The notes beneath the pieces are model-generated. The model saw nothing but the letters and a program-made list of their open reading frames with translations. It was not told the origin of the DNA and searched no databases. This document shows, in pieces, positions 33,621 through 46,827 of a DNA stretch of 64,000 bases (position 1 is its first letter; the number at the start of each line of letters is the position of its first letter). Made by a program: the position numbers and the translations under genes. This stretch comes from Acestrorhynchus altus. Taxonomy: Eukaryota > Chordata > Actinopteri > Characiformes > Acestrorhynchidae. The stretch spans positions 28,935,990 to 28,999,989 of the forward strand of contig CM067511.1 of NCBI GenBank assembly GCA_034509495.1, given 5' to 3'.

Positions 33621-34306
33621 GGGTGAACTGTTTTTACCTTGCCACAGTTAAATAATGAGAGTTAAATACAGTACCATGAAACTCAAACACTACTGTGTCC
33701 TTCTTCAAATGAAAATCGGTTCTAATCAAAACAGTGCTATTAAACGATCCATTGTAACACTTCAAAACTGTCACGTAAAATCTTGACTCATTATATTTAT
33801 GTCCCCATAATTTACACCCAATGGCTACTTTGGCACAGTAGCCCAATCAGGGATATCCATCCAGCTAACTGTGAATGATGCCTCAGACCTTGAGAGGAGA
33901 GCAACAACATCCAGAAAGACTCAAGAGGGAAATAAAATTAAAAAGTTTTGGAAACAGTCATAAAATCTATGGTAACCCAGACTAGGCTAAGCTATGCATG
34001 CTGTCTGGCTGTGGATCATCACAGTAACATAAAATCAGTCATAAAAATTAGAGCTCATCATTTTTTTCAACAGGTTTCCTTCAACAGGTTTCATCCTGAG
34101 TTAAAAGAACAGGGTTTTAAAGCGGCATGTAAAACGACATTCTTTCTCACCAACCAAAGTGTTGTACTTAGTATTTATATATCAAAAACGAGTAATCGGT
34201 TATTGAGTAATGAGTTATTGATTTTAATCAGAATTAATTGATTAATCCCATTATGGTTCTCTAGGGCCTGTGTGGTGACTTAATTTAAACATTTTACATA
34301 TGCAGT

Positions 34307-34360
<54 letters not shown>

Positions 34361-34504
34361 ACACACACACACACACACATGCACACACACACACGCAAAC
34401 ACACAGGCTTGTTGGGTGTGCAGATGTTATTATAGACATTAACCTCTTTTATTTCAGTCCTCTTCAAAAAGTCCTTGGATCATGTTTCCCCAAGTGTAGT
34501 GAGG

Positions 34505-34575
<71 letters not shown>
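34307..34575. repeat. (CA)n and (CT)n-(CA)n tracts
   Basis: CA at 34307-34406 with a few variants, then CT at 34506-34540 joined to CA at 34541-34575. Confidence 0.97.
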
Positions 34576-34578
<3 letters not shown>

Positions 34579-34922
34579 GCACACTGGGGTGAAACCAAGC
34601 ATTGAGATGTCACAGAGCATTGAAATATCATAGAGCTGTAAATCCATACAATGCAAACATATGACTAACCTTCACACAGATCACAGAAAAACCACGATTT
34701 GCCTGTATTATATTCTCTCTCACCACCATCACCATGAAGTTTGAAATCTGTGTGGCTGGACTGTGTTCAAAGCTGCTGTAAAATGCTCAAGACACACACG
34801 CACAAGACAGTGATGGAGTACATGTATCAAGCATCTGTACTTCAGATTCTTTGAGACTTTCACATTTACGTCACTACATTTCAGAGTGAAATATCCTATT
34901 CTTTTACTGCACAGTATATATG

Positions 34923-34925
<3 letters not shown>

Positions 34926-34966
<41 letters not shown>
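34926..34966. repeat. (AT)n microsatellite
   Basis: Twenty AT units. Confidence 0.97.
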
Positions 34967-34969
<3 letters not shown>

Positions 34970-35139
34970 TCCGTTAACAGAAACATGGGAGGGCCATCTC
35001 ACTCACAGAGAAGCTCCTGATCTCCTACTGATAATGTCAATTTACACAGAGTTTATGTTGGTTCATTTTTATCTGAAGTTATCACAGAATGCATTTGGAG
35101 GCTGATCATGGATGGACAAACAGGATGCATGTGAGGGTG

Positions 35140-35450
35140 GAGAACAGGTTAAATAAACTGTGCAAGCAGAGCCCTACTTGAAGCCTTTGCTTCTTGCTTA
35201 GCTCTGATAAATTCACTGCAACCTCTCGTGGCTTATTACTTTACTCTGCTAAAGTGTCATGCCTGCCAAGCTAGGAAACGTTAATGAAATGTGAACACAG
35301 CAGTTTGATGTAGCTCTCGTGGCTTGAGCAATTTATTTTGGAATACATGTGTTTTTAATGTGTTGAGATTTGAATTGGACGCCGAAGTGTATTAAGTGCA
35401 TTAGCGAATCAATTCGATAGTCAAGTCCATTCTAACTTCATAATGACTTT
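35140..35450. promoter_or_regulatory. Candidate conserved non-coding island
   Basis: About 300 bases free of repeats with a doubled motif CTCTCGTGGCTT (at about 35224 and 35314) and several homeodomain-type cores (TTAATGA, GCATTAGCG). Candidate enhancer only. Confidence 0.35.
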
Positions 35451-35497
35451 ATAATGTGTTTTTCAGTGTGAGCAAGAAAGGCTCTTATTCAGTAAAA

Positions 35498-35499
<2 letters not shown>

Positions 35500-35578
<79 letters not shown>

Positions 35579-35696
35579 ACACTTGACCCAAATCAATGTG
35601 AACCATTCATGCTTTGTTTTTCCAAGACATTCTCCACTGGGACGAATTACAACCTACCACAGCTTTATGGACCTGCTGAGAGAGAGAGAAAGAGAA

Positions 35697-35728
<32 letters not shown>
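35500..35728. repeat. (CA)n and (GA)n tracts
   Basis: CA at 35500-35580 and GA at 35678-35728. Confidence 0.97.
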
Positions 35729-35731
<3 letters not shown>

Positions 35732-37019
35732 CCACAGTGGCAGATTACATGCACATTCTCCACAGTCAGGAGCAGATCACTAGCTTTCTTTGACCCTCAA
35801 ACACTTCCATCTTTTCCATTCGGATCCAGGCACCACATAGGGTCACGATTCCAAAGTTTCCTTTGTGCGAAGTCTTGTAAAACTTTAGGGTGTACACAGT
35901 GAGTTCAAGTCCACTCAGTGGGGCAAACTGTGTGCAACCACAGCCTCATCCAACAAAAGCTCCGGAGTCAACCAATGTCCAATAAAGCTTACAGACTGGA
36001 ACAGAAGGAATTGAATCTGATTGGCCTAGTGCACACAAACACAGATGTGCAAGCACACATGCACAGTCAATTTTTCCAGAGGTAGCACCGCTCATCCGAT
36101 GACATTTAACCTGTTGAGCCCACAGGGTGGACGACTTCCTTAAACGCACTCCAACATCCACAAACATCTGAATGAGTTACACCTCAGTCCTCCCCAGAGG
36201 CAACAAACTGCCTTCCCCCAAACGCACACATATGGAAGAAAGGAAAGTGGGAGAAGAATGAGAGAACGCTCACCTCTTTTCCTTAGACAGTAAATTAAGA
36301 GAAGATGAGAAGAAGATTTCCTTCCATTTAAAAGGCCTTATGAAAATATATGGCCTAAATGTCCTTGGTTTAAATGCAAGGTTGTATGAAAAACCTTAAA
36401 TTAGTATGGAACCTTGCTATCATGTAACAAATCTTCCCAAGAAGGATGAAATGTTCTTTAGAAAACAAAAGTGCTTGTTTTGTGAATTGTTACCAAGAAC
36501 ATACAGTATCTTGACATTTTAAATGTATACAGTCATGTGCAAAAGTTTTTATTTTTTTTTTCATATTTACTGTTTACACATGATTATATGGAAATTGCAC
36601 AAGCAGGTAATGACTATGTATTGCACAGAAATTGGAGATATTGCACATGTATTTAGGGCTATGTGGTGTGTTTGTGATAGAGTCCATGGTGATAGAGATT
36701 GTGTGTCCATAGTGTGTTTATGACACTATGAGTGTGTCTGAGTCTCTGTCTGGGGAGGTTTCAATTGTAAAGCCGAACAGCAGTGTCTCTCCTTTCTGCA
36801 TCGCAGGTGGAGGAGCCTGTCACTGAAGGAGCTGCCCAGTGCTGCAACTGCCTCTTTTGTTGACTTTTCTCCAAATGTACAGAATAACACTGTTAAAAAA
36901 TTGGAACACATCATATATTCCATGCATGAAAATTAGAGTGCAGAAACATACATTTTCACTTTTATTTGATATTTTTGTGATGTCACAAAAATCAACACAT
37001 TACACGTTTACTCTGGCTT

Positions 37020-37180
37020 CTACAGCGGCATAATGATCCAAAACATTCTTCAAAATTCACCTTACTGTACAAACACAAACTGAAGGTTCTGGGGGCAGGC
37101 TTAACAATCGCCTGACCTAAACGATTTTAGAAAGCCCCTACTGAAAATAATTTTTGTCCTCAAAAAAGCTGCAATTTTTG
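37020..37180 (+). mobile_element. Tc1/mariner remnant, C-terminal part
   Basis: CATAATGATCCAAAACATTC corresponds to the second catalytic Asp region of a Tc1 transposase (NDPKH-like), and AAACTGAAGGTTCTGGGG to CGCCTGACCTAAACGA to its PDLN region. Frame is broken. A TIR-like ACAGTCATGTGCAAAAGTT at 36530 may belong to the same insertion. Confidence 0.55.
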
Positions 37181-37929
37181 ATTAAAAGGGCTGTGATTCA
37201 TTTTTTTTGTTTGTGTATTATGATTTGATCTGTTTTTAGGATTGATACTCTATAGATGTTAGTCATTTTTCAAGTTAGAAAAGCATATACACAAAGTGAA
37301 CTTATGAAATAGGATTATGCCTTAAACTTGCCTTCAACCTTATATATACACACTCTGTGTCTCACTTCACCTTCATGACAAACAATTTTGCATCCACCTC
37401 CACTCAAGCTCCTCCCTTCTTCTTAAAGCTCACCTTAACTACAGAATGGCTTGGCTTCCCATACGTCTACCACAGTTCCAGCCCAAAGTCTAGAGTTTAC
37501 CACCCAATGACAGACTTCCAAGGCATGGTCCATACTAGCAAAGCATGTCATTTGGCCAAGGATCTCCAAACGTTCATTTACAACTTTATATTAATTTGAG
37601 AGGTAGAGAAACAAAACCAGTCTGGAAAATGTTTATGTACAGGAAAATATTCATGTTACATTAATTATGACTATTTTTGGTACATAAACCCACATTAATG
37701 TCATAAGTGAACCTCAGGGAAAAATAAAATACAAGAAAAAATGAATGATGTGGGCTCTAATTGAAGCCGTCCCTTTCCCCATAAAGTACATGTGCTCACT
37801 TCACAAAGGTGCTGAAAAGCTGAAGAACCAGAGCATTACTATTAAATCAAGTCATATATTACGTTTGTAGACACCTTCTAATGAGTAGATTTAGCTACTT
37901 GAAGGTGCTGCCATTGCTAACATGGGCAC

Positions 37930-38300
37930 TCAGTTGCATACCTACAGTTTGTATGATCTTTAGAAAAAAGGACTGCTAGTAGAATATGACGCTCTGGACT
38001 GTAGAACCTGGATATGAGCCTAAGATTGCCATGCTCAATGCCAAGTGTTGGCTGTAGAGCAATAGACCTGTGGTCTATGCAGTGACGTAACTCCATCTGG
38101 CATTTGTGATCATCCAACATCAATATCTGACCTCCATAATGCTCTTGTGGCTAAATGCAATCAAATCTTTACACCACTGGTTTATCCATCTTAAAAGAGT
38201 AGAGACTGTTACAGCAGAAAAGTCCTGCTCCCTTTTGTGTCCTGAATTTAAAATGAAATGTTCAACGAGAAGTTATGGCCATTTTTTTCCAGCCACAGGA
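37930..38300 (+). mobile_element. Tc1/mariner remnant with internal deletion
   Basis: Motifs CATGCTCAATGCCAAGTG, ACTCCATCTGGCATTTGTG, CTGACCTCCATAATGCTC and AATGTTCAACGAGAAG follow the order of the Tc1 family also present at 2340 and 25660. Much of the middle is missing. Confidence 0.6.
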
Positions 38301-38544
38301 TTGTAATTTTAAATCTAGGACTTCAAATTTTTCAAATAAGCATCGCACTCAACCTTACCATAGCTTTATTGTAGCATCTTGTCTGAAGTGATACAGAGAA
38401 AATGGAAATAATATACTATAATAAACTTCCTTTGTTAAGTTTTCCATAAATAAAAGTCACATTTCTATCAAATATTTCCAGAAATATTAACTTAATATAA
38501 TATATACTGAAGTTACAAGAGTTTTCTATTTCTAAAATCCTTTT

Positions 38545-38548
<4 letters not shown>

Positions 38549-38601
<53 letters not shown>
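38549..38601. repeat. (AT)n microsatellite
   Basis: About 26 AT units. Confidence 0.98.
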
Positions 38602-38605
<4 letters not shown>

Positions 38606-38996
38606 ACATCAGTTCCTCAGTACTTTAAGTCATTTTAGCATTTAAACTGTAAAGTTTATAGTACACACTCTTAAATAAGATGCCAAAAAATATTACTTGA
38701 ATGGCAGAAACCAAAAATGTTTTAAAAAAATTTTTTGAATGCTTATCAAACCTTTATTTAATAAACATTGTAAAGTGTTTTCTTACAAAGTGTTTTCATT
38801 GTAAGTGTTTTCTGGAAAAATGGAAAAATGATTAATTGTACAAACTAATGTCTGCTATTAATAGTTGATAGAACATTACCAAATTTACTATTCAGCTATT
38901 ATTTCTTTTCTGAAAGTTTATAAAAGATGGTTCTTCAATTTCTTCAGTATAAGTAGACACAAGATATGGACCATGACAACTCAAAAACAAAACATA

Positions 38997-39017
38997 ACAA
39001 CAACAACAACAACAACA
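38997..39017. repeat. (ACA)n and A-rich tract
   Basis: Seven ACA units followed by ACAAA-rich sequence to about 39060. Confidence 0.9.
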
Positions 39018-39369
39018 AAAAACGAAATACACACAAAAAAAGAACACAAAACAAACAAACACACATTTGAATGCACGGCTCTGGTGCCCCCCTTCCCAGC
39101 ACATTTTAGTGGATTCCCTGCTCCCAACACCTCTGATTGAATTAATCAGCTCACTGCCAAGTCCTTTCAGGGTGGCAGGGGGTTTGTTAAAACAGAGAAT
39201 CCATTAAAAAGTGCAGAACAAGGTGTGTCAGGGGTGAGTTTTGCCTGGTGAAACGTTTCTTCAAATACAAGTGAAAAGTAGATCTTTTAAAAAGCTATAC
39301 GGTTTTTTATAAACTCATTTACTCGTTTACTCATCACTCCTTTATAATTACTCACCTCATTTCCAAAAA

Positions 39370-39480
39370 AACAAATCTTATGTGAAGAACCATCCACTGA
39401 GAGTTTTTTTTAGGGAACCAAATGTATCCTATGACATTGTGCAAGAACCCTTTTGGCACCTTAATTTGGAGGAGTGCAGC
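39370..39480. mobile_element. GGTTCTTT-type MITE copy
   Basis: TTAGGGAACCAAATG, AAGAACCCTTTTGGCACC and TTGGAGGAGTG match the short dispersed element noted at 22530. Confidence 0.5.
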
Positions 39481-39723
39481 TTTCATACATATTTCATTCA
39501 CATACCTCACTGGCACATTGTGGATATCAATCAAGGCATTCCCAATTCTTTTCTCAGACCACACTGTGGGGTAAGGGCCTGAACTGTAGCGAATGACAGA
39601 TGACTGTGTACATATATGTGTGCATGTGTCTGTTGGACCTATATCCTTTTCCACATCTATTTAACCCAGCGGGAGGACAAGCAGCACAATCTCTCTGCTT
39701 ATCTTCTGTCCAGTGTCAGGGAA

Positions 39724-39726
<3 letters not shown>

Positions 39727-39790
<64 letters not shown>
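39727..39790. repeat. (TG)n microsatellite
   Basis: 32 TG units. Confidence 0.98.
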
Positions 39791-39791
<1 letters not shown>

Positions 39792-40343
39792 ATTTGCACA
39801 TGTGACATCTTTGATGTCAGGCTGAACACAAATGAAAGCGGAGATAAGGGTCTAGCTGAGTTTTTTTGAGTCACTCGTGGGAATTCTCACTCAGCATTTA
39901 GTATTTTTTTGTCTTAAGCAGAAATTCAGACACACTCTTGGAAGAGGCGTGTAGTTTGTCAGTGGAAGAATGTGTGTGCACAGATAGATCTGGCAAATTC
40001 CCCCCAATTCAAGTTTTCCCCTATCATAAAAGGCGATTTTCACAGATCCCATTTAGGATTATAATTTACATACAGATCAGGAACGAATCCCCTCATTAAA
40101 ATTTCCGAGAGTTTGGCCAAAGCAACTTGATGAAAAGAACATATTCTCCATTCCATGGGACACTGCCACTGGTAAACCGTATGGCCTGCTACACTTTCAT
40201 GTGCTATTTATACATTATTTGAAAAGCAGAGGGTTTGAGTGAGGCTCTTTTAGTCTTTTAGAGTCGCTGCCAGCTAGCAATGAGATCACACCCCAATTCA
40301 GTCTGAATCTGGGGAAGAGTCCAGAGAACTAGTGGAGTGGAGA

Positions 40344-40364
40344 ACACACACACACACACAAACA

Positions 40365-40401
<37 letters not shown>

Positions 40402-40439
40402 GGGCCACTGAATGAGATTCTGAGTAATTCTAATGAGGA

Positions 40440-40488
<49 letters not shown>
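40344..40488. repeat. Two (CA)n tracts
   Basis: CA at 40344-40396 with an AAACAGA interruption and pure CA at 40442-40488. Confidence 0.97.
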
Positions 40489-40491
<3 letters not shown>

Positions 40492-41911
40492 TTTATGCAA
40501 TATCAGAGCACACATTCCTAAAAATATATTTGCTTCAAATCATTCTTTAGTGATGCCATAGGTAAAAAAAAAAACAAAAAAAAACCCCAAAAAAACCCCA
40601 AAACATTTTAATGGATTTCATAAATGAGATGTATGAGCTGATGTGTGACTGTGAATAATATTTTATTGGTCTAAATAACCTTCCATTTACTCTCACAGAA
40701 AGTATCTCAGTAGGATCCATGGGTCAATGGGACAATAGGACCTATCATCATAAGAGCAGAGGTAGACATTTCATAGTTTCCTGAATGTTTAAAAAAAAAA
40801 ATCATAGGAAGATATTGATTAACAGTGCAAAACGTGGTTATTCTTTAGTTTTGTTTGAAGAAGCTTTTGAAATACCTTTATTTTTAAGGAGTATTATTTA
40901 TGCAGTGTCGTGGAAAAAATGCAAATAAATATAAACACAGATGTCAGAATGTGTTGTTTGTTAAAAGCACAGAAGAACACAGATTCTGATGTTCTCTGTG
41001 AACTCCAAACACTGAATAGATTGGTTTAGTTCCACCAGCAGCTCACCTGATTTACTTTAATAAAGGACTGGTTTGATAAATTAGATACTGATTTACTGTA
41101 AATTCTGTGTTAAAGTAAATAACTGTTGAACTCCAATGTAATATAATTTTGTTATAAAACTATATTATATATGAAAAACCCCAAACAATTGAAAAACACT
41201 TATAATTCATGTGAATGTAACAAAAGATATTTGTATTTTATTAGTAATTTAATATTTATAGAAGAAAAGTCCATTTTTATAATTCATAGTTCAAAGTTCA
41301 ACTAGGGTACAAAGGGTAAAAAGTCATATTTTATATTTATTATATGTAAAGGGACATACTTCACAAGAAATACCTCTAATTATTAGAATAATTTAAGAAA
41401 TAAAACTGAGTTTTAATGAGTCAAGCCTAATGCTCATACACTTACTAACACTAATTGAAATACCAAAGAGATTCTGAGTGACTTCATGACTAACCGCACA
41501 CACATACATGCCACCACCACACACACTTACACAGTCACACACACAATAAGCCACAACCTTGCGTGACAGGCCTGATGAGATTGAGACCATTGCTGTGATA
41601 TTATTCAGACACTGAACAGCTAAGATGTTAAGGGTCAACCAGTGAAAAAAACCCTCAGATTATTTGAAAAAGATGCTCATAAACAGATCTTACACAAGAT
41701 AGCAGCAAAGATTATAGGACAGTTTACATATTTTCCCCCCTCTGTAATTGGCTCATAACACACGCATACAGCTCCATGGCTAGTTGAATTCTCATGTGAT
41801 TGTGAGGGTTTATTGGAGCGAGAGAAATCCCGTCTCTTCCCCCGAAGGCTTTCCTTGACAGGGAAACACCAGCGACTGTTTTTACAGCACCTTGCTCTCC
41901 CTGTTTCTCTC

Positions 41912-41914
<3 letters not shown>

Positions 41915-41947
<33 letters not shown>
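41915..41947. repeat. (CT)n microsatellite
   Basis: Sixteen CT units. Confidence 0.97.
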
Positions 41948-41950
<3 letters not shown>

Positions 41951-42254
41951 CTGCGAAGGCTTTTTTCCTCCCTCCTCATCTGCTCCTGTTGGAAGCCATG
42001 GGTTACGTCATATTTTAAACAGCATCTGTGTTTGATCTCAGCACTACAGGTCAAATTTATCACTTTGAACATTGTTGTAAAGTACTTAGTGGAATTATCA
42101 TCAGTGGTTTTATTAGTACTCTCACCACTTCCAAGCCCTGGCCTACAGCCTTTGGTAAGGAACATTTATTAGCACTGTATATCACACTGTTTGAGATTCA
42201 GGATGTCAAATCACTTCACACTGACTCACACGGGTTTGGTAGTTCTCCTCTGGC

Positions 42255-42690
42255 TCTTTCCTATTGTATGGTATCTACTCAACTCAATGCAACTCTACTT
42301 GGCTTTCTATTAGGCAACATTGTTCCAGGGTACTTTTAATGTCTTCTTGATTGTGGTTCCAAAGGAGCTGAGTGAGGACTAAAATGTGACATGTAAAGCT
42401 TGCTGAGTGCAGATTGGACTAGAGACTCACCAGTCTATGCAACACAGTGCAGATAACCAGCACAACTAGCCAGTTACGAAATTTCCAATCTACAGTATTC
42501 AGCACAATTTTTAAAACTCACCATGGCAACTCATTAAATAATACCATGTTTCTTTTGAAGAGGTACAAAGGTTGAAACACATTTTGTAACCATCTATATT
42601 TCAGGGAGGAGCTATGATTGTGGAAATCGAACCAGGTACCAGGTAGCAAAAGGCGAGTAGAGCTGTAGTTAGTATACATAACTAAAGTAT
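42255..42690. mobile_element. MITE with GGTACC-rich ends
   Basis: GTATGGTATCTACTCAACTC, GGTTCCAAAGGAGCTGAG, CTAAAATGTGACATGTAAAG and ACCAGGTACCAGGTAGC follow in order the text of a dispersed teleost non-autonomous DNA transposon (hAT-like by recall). No coding capacity. Confidence 0.6.
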
Positions 42691-43429
42691 GAATTATGAA
42701 TTCTAACCATCTCTGCATGAGTTTCCTCTATTCATTCCTTTCTTAGAAGCACCATAACAGAGAAAATGCTACATTCTCCATTCTTTAAGAATATGACATG
42801 CTGGATTTTGTATATTTTTTTGCAAAACAATGCCACCAGTGAATTGGAGCTCCTTGTGAATCATAATATATGCACAAAATGTGCAAAATTCTAAATGTTG
42901 GTGCAAATTTTACATGTTTTTTTTTATGCACTTTGGTGGTATTTGCATGAATTGTGGAAAGAGATTAGTTTTCTGTATGAGCATTCAAATGCACAAGTGA
43001 TAATAACGTCTGCTGTGAATGGGATGTGTGTTGTTGTGGCTTTAACTCCTAAAAACAAATCAGTTTTCATCTGTAGTAACACTGTAGTAAATGGATATAG
43101 ACCTGAGCTAAGTATATCCAAATAAACCATCCAGATATGAAACCTCTGTAAATACAAGGTGTAAACCATCTTAAAATGAGTAGAAACTCTTTTTTATACA
43201 TTCAAACTGAAACACTTTTGGTTCATCAAAGGTATAATTCTTTAAAAAATCTCAGTTGTAACTCTCCAAAATTCCAAAAGTGGTTATTTGTGGCAATAAT
43301 CCAAAAAGCTTGCCAATTTCATTTTAATTGTGTAGAATATACATTCTAAATTATATATATAATCACCCATTATCACTACTATATACATTTCTGCTCTAGA
43401 CTGGTAGTTTAGAAGTAGTTTAACCGATC

Positions 43430-43560
43430 GTTCTTTGAGATACTTGAATGAATCTGTGCAGAATCTTTTTAAAGAAGGTTCTTCAAACATCACTGTCTTA
43501 CATCAAATGCCTTTTTTTAACATGGTTCTTTAGCGATACAAGAGATTGTAGAACTATTGT
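43430..43560. mobile_element. Probable GGTTCTTT-type MITE
   Basis: AAAGAAGGTTCTTCAAAC and ACATGGTTCTTTAGCG resemble the family at 22530. Confidence 0.35.
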
Positions 43561-43720
43561 AGCATATTTTGTTGTGTACAGTAAGAGTAAAAGTTGGTTA
43601 GTCAAACTTTCCATGGGCGTTCATGTGAAACCATAAATTCAATCCCTTAGGAACGTTTATTTTTAAAATTGCATATGGCTGTGGGCAACAGTGTCTCAAC
43701 ACTAACCCTCGCTGTATGTG

Positions 43721-43722
<2 letters not shown>

Positions 43723-43762
<40 letters not shown>
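43723..43762. repeat. (GT)n microsatellite
   Basis: Twenty GT units. Confidence 0.98.
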
Positions 43763-43765
<3 letters not shown>

Positions 43766-43889
43766 CATGTGTTCTTTATCCCCCTGCTGCTCAAAGCTTC
43801 AGTGCTCTTTGGAAAAGTTCATCAATATTTTGGGTGACCTTCGACCTGACCCCAGAGATTCAACAATGGAATTCTGGGTGCACTAAATA

Positions 43890-44050
43890 GGCATGTGGCT
43901 GGCCGGGCGGCGGGACTAATGAGCGAATGTCGTCTTAGGTTTACAGTTCAGGCCACGAGCGCTGGAGCGTACCAACGGCCTCAGACTGCCGTTGGGCCAC
44001 CTCACGCAAACTTCTTAAGGCCTCCAACCACTTTCATACTGTGTCTCTTT
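43890..44050. promoter_or_regulatory. Candidate conserved non-coding island
   Basis: A GC-rich 160-bp island (GGCCGGGCGGCGGGACTAATG near 43900) in AT-rich surroundings. CAACGGCC and GCCGTTGG form an inverted repeat about 43974-43999. Candidate only. Confidence 0.3.
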
Positions 44051-44888
44051 CAGGTTCTCTTTTGCTCTCTCTCTTACTGCCTTACTGTTGGTCCAGATCT
44101 TTCAGTTTCTCACACTTTAACTCTGACTAATAATTTGGGCTTTATATCTATTTTTACTTACATTTGTGTGACAAAATGTCCTATGTAACAGTTCAGTATC
44201 TGGGAGAGTTGATTGATGATTATTGAAAAATAAACCAGAAACTGTAGCAACGTGTTTGAAAAGAGGCATGAACATCTGTGTGCTAATGAAGAACAACATA
44301 TCATTAGTATCATTACGTTCACTCTTAATTCACTGATGAGGATATTGATTAATTTTTTTAACAGACTGGATTAGAACCTATTTAGGCCACTATTTGACAC
44401 CTGATTTTAAGGTATTGTGTGTGCTTGCATATGCCATTCTGTCAATGAAGACATAATGCTTGAAGTGAGAGTTCTGTGTCGACTGATTGCCTTGGACAGT
44501 AACTGCATTTAGATAATGCATCAGCTTTGGCGTGCACATCAGAAAAGGCATCCACTGCTTTAAACCAGAAACTCCTAAAGGATTCCCAGCACCGTCCAGC
44601 AGATGAAAAAGTGTGCAAACACTCATAAAGGACACCAAACAAGGAAACTCAGTGCAGCGTTCATTAACTAAATGATACAGAATAGCTAAACTCCCTGTTG
44701 GAGTTTGAGGAAAATTGTTTCAAGAACACAAAGCAGCACAACACTGAATAGTTTGCTTAAGCCTTAACAGCTGGGATTCTGGGTCATGATTACGCATTGA
44801 GCCTGGCTCAGGACACAGGATTTGTTGGTAATAGAGATCAACTATTTCCAGGATTTCCAATACAATCCATGGAAAAAAAAACACCCAA

Positions 44889-44919
44889 CCAAACAAACAA
44901 ACAAACAAACAAACAAACC
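44889..44919. repeat. (AAAC)n microsatellite
   Basis: About seven AAAC units. Confidence 0.95.
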
Positions 44920-45715
44920 GAGGCACTTATACCGTACAATACCATGGACACCTGAGAAATTTAAATAACATTTAACACATTTTTACAAGCATTGAACAAG
45001 ATAATTATATGCATAGCAATTTATCTGTACACCTGTAGTCACTGTATTAATTGTAGTTGGTCACTTAATACTTAATTTAGTACAATTAAAATGATAACCA
45101 CTGACAAGCAAACAAAGAGAAACATATTCCTTTACGTTACAGCAGAATAACAGAACTCATTCATCAACATTAACATTAAGCAGAACATTCATCAATGATG
45201 GTACATCACCTAATGCACTGGTATCACACTGGGTGATGGGGAAGAGGGAGGCCCCTCTCCTCTTGTAACTCACAGAGCACATAAACAATCATATTATAGA
45301 ATTACTCCACACTCAGCTCCTAGATCAATGCTGGAACCAACACTTAGACAGTCACTCCACCCAGGGTTCCCATTCTGCTTTTCTGTTTAACTCTTAGGTA
45401 AGAGTGAAAATAAGACTATTTCATCTTGCACAAGGGCTGTAGAGGCCCGTGAGTCACTTTCCCTTCCTTGCACTACAAGACTCAGTTAAAGAAGAAATTT
45501 GAAGACATTAGTAGTGAGTTATGCCATGGACTTGCCGCTTGCCTTCTCCTGCCTTTTCTCACGGATTCGCCCACTGCTCCCCTTTAAGTGGTCTGAATAG
45601 GGGCCATGTAAGCAGACACATCCATGCAAATAAACAAACTCAAATAGAAATTAACGTCAAAGTAAATAAACCATGAAGTTGCATTAAATTGCCAGGAATG
45701 TCTCCAGATGTTCAA

Positions 45716-45718
<3 letters not shown>

Positions 45719-45767
<49 letters not shown>
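45719..45767. repeat. (CT)n microsatellite
   Basis: 24 CT units. Confidence 0.98.
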
Positions 45768-45771
<4 letters not shown>

Positions 45772-45859
45772 ATAATGTAATGGCAGGTCCAAGAAAACAC
45801 AAAACAAATATGTTCAAGATAAAGGGACGGAATGTTAAAGTCTAAGAAAAAACAATGCA

Positions 45860-46085
45860 GACATAAAACCTTTAGGATTAGCAGATGATTTGAAGGTGAA
45901 ACTAGAATCAGGTGTTTGTATCAATCTTCTCAAAACATTTGGCACTAAAATACAATGGAGGACATTCAAGACCCTCCTTTTGTTGGTCAACCAACAAAGA
46001 TCATGAGTCCACCACCAGGAGAAGACTGAACCTCAGTGGTGTCTCTGGCAGGGCTGCAAGGAGAAAGCTGTCTTTATTTCTATAT
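45860..46085 (+). mobile_element. Tc1/mariner remnant, N-terminal part
   Basis: CCTTTAGGATTAGCAGATG, GGAGGACATTCAAGACC, GTCAACCAACAAAGATCATG and GGCAGGGCTGCAAGGAG follow the 5' half of the Tc1 family also seen at 63215-63620. Internal segments are missing. Confidence 0.65.
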
Positions 46086-46129
46086 TTCTTACATGAATCT
46101 GGATCTGATGAAGCAGAGCTTCCTGAGGA

Positions 46130-46440
46130 ATTTCCAGCAGCAGTCAAAGCCAAATGGGTGTAATTGGTGTGGAAGTCTGTAGCAGTTTGGGAAAATGTTT
46201 GGGAGGCGCAGAGAGAGCCGCTTCTCAATGCGCTGCGCTGCGCTGCGCTTCTCTGTGGCCCGTAATGACCGTTCATTAAGGGTGTCACCATCAGTTTATG
46301 CTGTCATTCAGATCGAGGCAAACATTTCGCCCGGCTGTGTCTTATCTGCCGTCTGGGGCAGTTAAAGCTGCGCTCAGCGCCCAATTTACCCGATACACAT
46401 CTTGGGAATTTTCTCTCTAGTAAACGAAAGACTTCGAGCG
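46130..46440. promoter_or_regulatory. Candidate conserved non-coding island
   Basis: About 300 bases of GC-richer unique sequence with a GCGCT pentamer run (TGCGCTGCGCTGCGCTGCGC near 46229), TTCATTAAGG and AATTTACCCG. It ends at the long GA tract. Candidate only. Confidence 0.3.
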
Positions 46441-46482
46441 CGCGACAGGTCGCTGTCCCTGCGGAGACCACTGGAATTTCCT

Positions 46483-46485
<3 letters not shown>

Positions 46486-46536
<51 letters not shown>

Positions 46537-46576
46537 AAGATGGGTGAGAGACAGACAGAGAGAGAGTGAGAGAGAG

Positions 46577-46621
<45 letters not shown>

Positions 46622-46646
46622 AAGAGACAGAGAGAGAGAGAAAGAG

Positions 46647-46704
<58 letters not shown>

Positions 46705-46756
46705 GTGGTGCTCAGCTGTTGGTGACAGGCGAGTGAAGGGGTGAGAAAGAGATATA

Positions 46757-46827
<71 letters not shown>
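46486..46827. repeat. Long (GA)n tract and (TG)n tract
   Basis: About 215 bases of GA repeats with AGACAGAG interruptions (46486-46701) and 68 bases of TG (46760-46827). Confidence 0.98.

Larger units (their letters stand above)
29765..45840. other. Gene desert, central part
   Basis: Sixteen kilobases with no recognisable coding exon. Besides the listed microsatellites, Tc1 fragments, SINE, MITEs and candidate islands, the sequence is AT-rich and unstructured. All open frames over 80 codons overlap dinucleotide tracts or transposon remains. Confidence 0.7.
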
